8,635 nt of DNA from Solirubrobacterales bacterium (GTDB taxonomy: Bacteria; Actinomycetota; Thermoleophilia; Solirubrobacterales; Solirubrobacteraceae): positions 1-8,635 of the forward strand of contig PLYX01000233.1 of NCBI GenBank assembly GCA_003151895.1, given 5' to 3'. The notes beneath the pieces were generated by a model. The model was not told the DNA's origin. It saw only the letters and a list, made by a program, of their open reading frames with translations, and did no database searches. Position 1 is the stretch's first letter; each line of letters opens with the position of its first letter. The position numbers and the translations under genes were made by a program. Shown here in pieces: positions 5,418-8,635 of this stretch.

Positions 5418-5918
5418 ATGCAAGAAGACAACGGCCATCGCATACACCATCACGTGCAACTTCCGGGCGGCAGGCAGATCGAGGTCGTCTATCTCGACGG
5501 CAGCCGTGAGCACCTTAGAGATGGACCCTCCCACCCGCCCTGCGCCCCACAGGCGCCCAGGGCGAGCAGCGACACTCCGGTGGCGCCGACGCCCTGGACC
5601 GGCGATTCACCGACGACCGCGCCGGGTGAGGCGCTGCACGTATGCCCACGCTGCGCCGGAGGACTCGTGAACCCACTCGATTGGGTCGAGGAATCTCCCG
5701 GTCGGTGGCGCATCATGATGCGCTGCCCCGACTGCGATCTGCTGCGCGAAGGCGTGTTCGGACAGGCGCTCGTGGAACGCCTCGACGAAGAGCTCGACAG
5801 GGCGACGGGCGCGTTGCTCAGCGACCTCAAGCAACTCACTCACGCGAACATGGCCGCAGAGATCGAACTCTTCTCGCGCGCCTTGCAACTCGATCTGATA
5901 GGGCCGAGCGACTTCTGA
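5418..5918 (+). CDS. Small four-cysteine zinc-ribbon-like protein, function unknown
   Basis: The protein has 166 residues, from ATG at 5418 to TGA at 5916-5918, and is probably cytoplasmic, with no signal or membrane segment. This ATG is the first usable start in the frame after the intergenic region. The upstream GAGAGAGA is a poor ribosome binding site. The N-terminus (1-33) is HRIHHHVQLPGGRQIEVVYLDG, a short strand-like unit. A Pro/Ser/Thr-rich linker (about 35-72) follows. The ribbon is CPRC (C76, C79) and CPDC (C103, C106), separated by a Trp-rich segment (NPLDWVEESPGRWRIMM), as in treble-clef or rubredoxin-like zinc knuckles. The C-terminal 55 residues are helical and acidic (ERLDEELDRATGALLSDLKQLTHANMAAEIE), ending IGPSDF. 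I associate this layout with a family multiplied in Solirubrobacterales but know no tested function. A zinc-binding adaptor is my best guess. It is the only plus-strand gene in this half of the window. Confidence 0.75.
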   Translation: MQEDNGHRIHHHVQLPGGRQIEVVYLDGSREHLRDGPSHPPCAPQAPRASSDTPVAPTPWTGDSPTTAPGEALHVCPRCAGGLVNPLDWVEESPGRWRIMMRCPDCDLLREGVFGQALVERLDEELDRATGALLSDLKQLTHANMAAEIELFSRALQLDLIGPSDF

Positions 5919-5953
5919 CATCGGGCGTAAGTTCGAGCCTGGTTAAGGGCCTG

Positions 5954-5978
5954 ACTCGATCGGGCCCGGCGACTTCAG
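5954..5978 (+). pseudogene. Decayed copy of the zinc-ribbon gene's 3' end
   Basis: The 3' end of the zinc-ribbon gene (5888-5917) recurs 61-66 bases downstream. ACTCGATC (5888-5895 and 5954-5961) is identical. After a 5-base gap in the second copy, 14 of 17 bases of 5901-5917 match 5962-5978. Translated, the copy reads DSIGPGDF against DLIGPSDF in the gene, without the following stop. It runs into the last codons of the convergent polyprenyl synthase gene. It looks like the remnant of a tandem duplication, although a short chance match in GC-rich DNA cannot be excluded. Confidence 0.35.
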
Positions 5979-7045
5979 CAGTACCGCTCGACGACCGCGT
6001 CGGCGACGAGGTCCAGCAGTTCGTAGCGCCCGTCAGACGACGGGCCGGGCAACGCCGCCTTCGCCTCAGCGACGATCGACAGAGCCCGCTCGCGTGCCTC
6101 GTCGAGCGCGCCGGTGGCGGCAATCCGCTCGCACAGCATCTCGGCTTGCGCCGGACCTGAAAGCGTTGCAAGGTCAAGTGAGGCGATCTGTTCGTCGCGT
6201 TCGCGAGCGAGGATCAGCGGCAGCGTGACGGTGCCGTCGAGCAGGTCCGTGCCGCGCGCCTTGCCGGTTCGCTGCGGCGAGCCCGATACGTCGAGCACGT
6301 CGTCGAGCAGTTGGAAGGCAAGCCCGATCCGCTTGGCGAACTCGCCGAGTGCGCCGGCGAGCGCCGTGGTGCCTTCGACCGCGACGAGCGCTCCAAGCCG
6401 GCAGGCTGCCTCGAACAGCGCAGCGGTCTTCAGGCTGCAACGCTCGAGATAGCGCTCCACGGTGATGTCCGATGCGTACGCGTCCTCGCGCTGGAGCAGC
6501 TCGCCGGCGGCGAGCGCCGAGCTCGCGTCGGATAGAGCGCGTAGCTGCTCGGTGTCGCGATTGCGGGCCAGCTCGGCAAAAGCGCGCGAGAAAAGCAGAT
6601 CGCCTGTGGCGATCGCCGCCTTGCGACCTGCGACCGTTGCGACCGTCGGCCGGCCGCGGCGCAGCTCGGCGCCATCGATCAAATCGTCGTGCACAAGCGT
6701 CGCCGAATGTACGAGCTCCACAGCGACGGCCGCCCGCACCAAACCCTGCTCGCCCTCTGGCCCCTCGGTTGGACCGGCGGCAGATTCCGCCGCGAGCATC
6801 ACAAGCAGCGGACGCAGACGCTTGCCGCCGGCGGCAATCGTGGCTGTGGCATGCGAGGCGAGTGGCATGCCCGACTGTGCCGTGACCTGCTCCAGGTGAG
6901 CCTCGGCGCGGGCCATGCGCTCCCGCAGCTCGGGCCCGCCGCGGCGCATGATCTCATCGACAGCGTCGGCGGCGGTGTTCGTTCGCGCATACAGCGCTGT
7001 CATCGATGCCTGCTCCATCCCGATCGACGCCCCCTCGCTCTGCAT
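5975..7045 (-). CDS. Long-chain polyprenyl diphosphate synthase (menaquinone side chain)
   Basis: This all-trans prenyltransferase adds isopentenyl diphosphate to an allylic primer to make the menaquinone tail. The full call has 356 residues, long for the family because of about 35 extra N-terminal residues. ATG at residues 10 or 15 (7018, 7003) are equally plausible starts. Motifs appear in order: GGKRLRP (73-79, pyrophosphate binding), the first Asp-rich motif DDLID (120-124) followed by RRGRPT, GELLQ (181-185), and the second Asp-rich motif DDVLD (248-252). Small residues (SATLVH) before the first Asp-rich motif fit a long-chain product of the HepT/IspB class, but chain length cannot be read reliably. 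The usual G-K-x-TLP reads GTVTLP here (271-276), so the common lysine is replaced, which I recall as frequent in actinobacterial members. The gene follows menG by 57 bp, which supports a quinone role over carotenoid synthesis. Confidence 0.92.
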   Translation of the reverse strand: MQSEGASIGMEQASMTALYARTNTAADAVDEIMRRGGPELRERMARAEAHLEQVTAQSGMPLASHATATIAAGGKRLRPLLVMLAAESAAGPTEGPEGEQGLVRAAVAVELVHSATLVHDDLIDGAELRRGRPTVATVAGRKAAIATGDLLFSRAFAELARNRDTEQLRALSDASSALAAGELLQREDAYASDITVERYLERCSLKTAALFEAACRLGALVAVEGTTALAGALGEFAKRIGLAFQLLDDVLDVSGSPQRTGKARGTDLLDGTVTLPLILARERDEQIASLDLATLSGPAQAEMLCERIAATGALDEARERALSIVAEAKAALPGPSSDGRYELLDLVADAVVERYC

Positions 7046-7102
7046 CGGTACCCGCCTGCGACGCCTCGACCGCCCTGCGGGCTCACGCCTCGATGACTGT
7101 TC

Positions 7103-7882
7103 TCACGTTGTCCCATCTCCAGGGACGGTAGCGGCGTGGATGGTTACGATGCCACCTGCCGTAATCAGATAATGAATATCGACCAGCCCAGCGCGCTCCA
7201 TCGTCGCGGCCAGATCGCTGGGCGTGCCAAAGCGCTTGACCGAATTGGGAAGGTAGGTGTACGCCTCGGCGATCGTCGACTTGGCGGCCCCATCGGATCT
7301 GGGCGCCAGCGGCGCTGTCAGCCGGCCGAGCAGCGGCACGACACGGTCGAACCACACCCGATAGAACAGCGACAGAGGCGGGCGAGTTGGCGTGGTGAAG
7401 TCGAGCACTACGACGCGGCCGCCGGGGCGCACCACCCGCGCCATCTCAGCGAGACCGCGCTGCAGATCCGAGAAGTTGCGAGCGGCGAAGCCAACTGTCG
7501 CGGCATCGAATGAGTCACGGTCATATGGCAGCTGCAACGCGTCGCCCCACTCGAAGCTCAGACCCGCGACTTGAGCCCCCTTCAGGCGCGCACGGCTCAG
7601 CATCTCTTCTGAGAAGTCGCTGCCGAGCACCTCGCCGCCCGGGCTGACACGTCTGGCGAGTTCGATCGCGAGGTCGCCGGTGCCGGTGGCGACGTCGAGC
7701 ACGCGACTGCCAGGGCTCACACATGCAAGATCGACGGCGCGCGTGCGCCAGCGGTGATGCAGGCCCGCCGACATCACCGTGTTCAGCGGGTCATAGATTG
7801 CCGCCACGCGGTCGAACATGGCGCGCACCTGCTCCGCTTCCAGCCGTCCCGCGGTCGCGTCAGCACCAAGCTCGGCGGTCAT
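7103..7882 (-). CDS. menG: Demethylmenaquinone methyltransferase (UbiE/MenG family)
   Basis: The protein has 259 residues, a size normal for the family. It transfers a methyl group from S-adenosylmethionine to demethylmenaquinone, the last step of menaquinone synthesis, at the cytoplasmic face of the membrane. Marks of the family are YDPLNTVMSAGLHHRW (30-45), the SAM-binding motif VLDVATGTGDLA (61-72) with acidic D89 ending the next strand, GFAARNFSDL (131-140), and PNSVKRFGTPSDLA (212-225). ATG at 7882 lies 7 bases after the stop of the b/c subunit gene. No clear ribosome binding site is present, so translation may depend on coupling. In an organism using ubiquinone the same enzyme would be UbiE, but the b/c architecture and the high-GC actinobacterial setting point to menaquinone. 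If the canonical pathway operates, the other men genes lie elsewhere. Confidence 0.94.
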   Translation of the reverse strand: MTAELGADATAGRLEAEQVRAMFDRVAAIYDPLNTVMSAGLHHRWRTRAVDLACVSPGSRVLDVATGTGDLAIELARRVSPGGEVLGSDFSEEMLSRARLKGAQVAGLSFEWGDALQLPYDRDSFDAATVGFAARNFSDLQRGLAEMARVVRPGGRVVVLDFTTPTRPPLSLFYRVWFDRVVPLLGRLTAPLAPRSDGAAKSTIAEAYTYLPNSVKRFGTPSDLAATMERAGLVDIHYLITAGGIVTIHAATVPGDGTT

Positions 7883-7889
7883 TGACCAG

Positions 7890-8624
7890 CTACTTCAGCT
7901 GCGACAGGAAGGCGACAACCGCATTGAACTTCTGCGGCGGCAGGTTCTTGAACGAGGGCATCGGCGCCGTGGGGTTCACCAGCGTGCGCGCAATCCCCTG
8001 CGCAGGCAGCCGCGAGGCGATGTGCGTCAGGTCAGGGCCCGGCCCGGCGTTGCCGTTCTCGCCGATCTTGTGGCATGCCTCACACCCTGACTGGGCAACG
8101 ACCGCCTTGCCAGCTTCGTATTCGGCGAGCGTCTTGCCACCAGCCTGAAGGGTGGCCTTCGGCGTGGCCATTTCGATCGCGGTCGGCGAGCCGGCGCTCG
8201 CGCCCTGGTAGGTGAGCAGTGCCATCGCCCCGATCACGAAGATGCCCGTGATCGTGGCGATTGGGCGGTGCTCGGGGCGACGCTCGGGGCCGCGGTCATA
8301 GAACGGCAGAAGGAACAGCAGGATCATGCCCAGCGTAGGGATGCCGATCCCGGCCAGCCCCACGAGGCTGGGCACCTTGAGCACGCGAAAGACCTCGAAC
8401 AGGAAGAAGAAATACCACTCGGGACGTGGCACATAGGTCGTGGTCGTGGGGTTCGCCTTCGACCCGAGCTCCGCGCCGAGCACCAGCGACATCGTGATGA
8501 TGACCGCCATGACGACAACCGCCATCGCCCCGTCCTTGGCGACCGCATAGGGGAAGAACGGCTTGCCCTGCGCCTTCAGCGCCGCGTATTCGCGCAGATA
8601 CTCCTCCTTCTCGCGCTGGTTCAT
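7890..8624 (-). CDS. qcrC: Menaquinol:cytochrome c reductase, cytochrome b C-terminal domain fused to one-haem cytochrome c
   Basis: The protein has 244 residues, from ATG at 8624 (AAGGA 6 bases upstream) to TAG at 7892-7890. The N-terminal part matches the C-terminal half of cytochrome b (subunit IV type): membrane helices at about 33-53, 87-108 and 122-140, with the quinol-site motif PEWY (68-71) in PRPEWYFFFLFEVFR. The C-terminal part (about 160-244) is a class I cytochrome c with CEACH (181-185) binding one haem and APMPSF (220-225), in which M222 is the probable axial ligand. This is the layout of Bacillus QcrC, not the di-haem QcrC of mycobacteria. It passes electrons from menaquinol to a terminal oxidase on the outer membrane face. 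Genes for the Rieske protein (qcrA) and the haem-carrying half of cytochrome b (qcrB) should lie just upstream, beyond 8635. menG follows by 7 bp. Confidence 0.93.
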   Translation of the reverse strand: MNQREKEEYLREYAALKAQGKPFFPYAVAKDGAMAVVVMAVIITMSLVLGAELGSKANPTTTTYVPRPEWYFFFLFEVFRVLKVPSLVGLAGIGIPTLGMILLFLLPFYDRGPERRPEHRPIATITGIFVIGAMALLTYQGASAGSPTAIEMATPKATLQAGGKTLAEYEAGKAVVAQSGCEACHKIGENGNAGPGPDLTHIASRLPAQGIARTLVNPTAPMPSFKNLPPQKFNAVVAFLSQLK

Positions 8625-8630
8625 CGCGAG

Positions 8631-8635
8631 TCCTT
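8631..8635 (-). promoter_or_regulatory. Ribosome binding site of the b/c subunit gene
   Basis: AAGGA on the minus strand, cut by the window edge, lies 6 bases before ATG at 8624. It supports this start, which also gives the expected short cytoplasmic N-terminus (MNQREKEEYLREYAALKAQGK). Confidence 0.6.

Noticed and set aside
5947..5967. GGGCC/GGCCC hairpin between the convergent genes as a bidirectional terminator
   Set aside because: The stem is only 5 bp with an 11-nt loop and has no T-run on either side. In DNA of this GC content such stems are expected by chance.
1..8635. CRISPR array, insertion sequence, toxin-antitoxin pair or defence genes
   Set aside because: No regularly spaced repeats beyond the 2.1-copy tandem unit, no transposase or nuclease motifs and no terminal inverted repeats were found. 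Remaining long frames are opposite-strand or out-of-frame shadows rich in Arg, Ala, Pro and Ser.

Overview
This is a GC-rich window (roughly two-thirds G+C by eye) of ordinary chromosomal DNA. The organism is probably a deep-branching actinobacterium of the Thermoleophilia / Solirubrobacterales type. That placement is an inference. It rests on three things: two secreted proteins and one zinc-ribbon protein that look like families I associate with that group, a TatC with a very long first extracytoplasmic loop, and a one-haem cytochrome b/c fusion instead of the di-haem QcrC of mycobacteria.

Layout. (1) 1-2205, plus strand: the C-terminal part of an FtsX-type ABC permease, cut by the window edge, then two small exported proteins of unknown function whose genes lie 50 and 8 bp apart. 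(2) 2206-2474: a tRNA-Lys(CTT) gene on the minus strand, a 46-bp tandem repeat just upstream of it with two TAGAAT hexamers, and a hairpin with a G-rich loop that overlaps the purU stop codon. (3) 5295-2475, minus strand: tatC, a membrane-anchored TPR-like protein and purU. They are tightly packed (TGATG overlap, then a 17-bp gap) and probably form one operon. (4) 5296-5417: a divergent intergenic region, then a plus-strand gene for a small four-cysteine zinc-ribbon-like protein (5418-5918). (5) 8624-5975, minus strand: a menaquinone/respiration cluster of cytochrome b/c subunit (qcrC), demethylmenaquinone methyltransferase (menG) and a long-chain polyprenyl diphosphate synthase, convergent with the zinc-ribbon gene.

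How the genes fit together. The polyprenyl synthase makes the menaquinone side chain, MenG does the last methylation, and the b/c subunit belongs to the complex that oxidises menaquinol. TatC would export folded proteins; in this kind of respiratory chain the Rieske protein is a usual Tat substrate, so its closeness makes sense. PurU (10-formyl-THF hydrolysis) has no evident link to these genes beyond sharing the operon.

I found no mobile element, CRISPR array, phage gene or defence system. The less ordinary signals are the duplicated TAGAAT repeat at the tRNA, the hairpins at the 3' ends of purU and of the TPR gene, a decayed copy of the zinc-ribbon gene's 3' end, and the uncharacterised exported and zinc-ribbon families.
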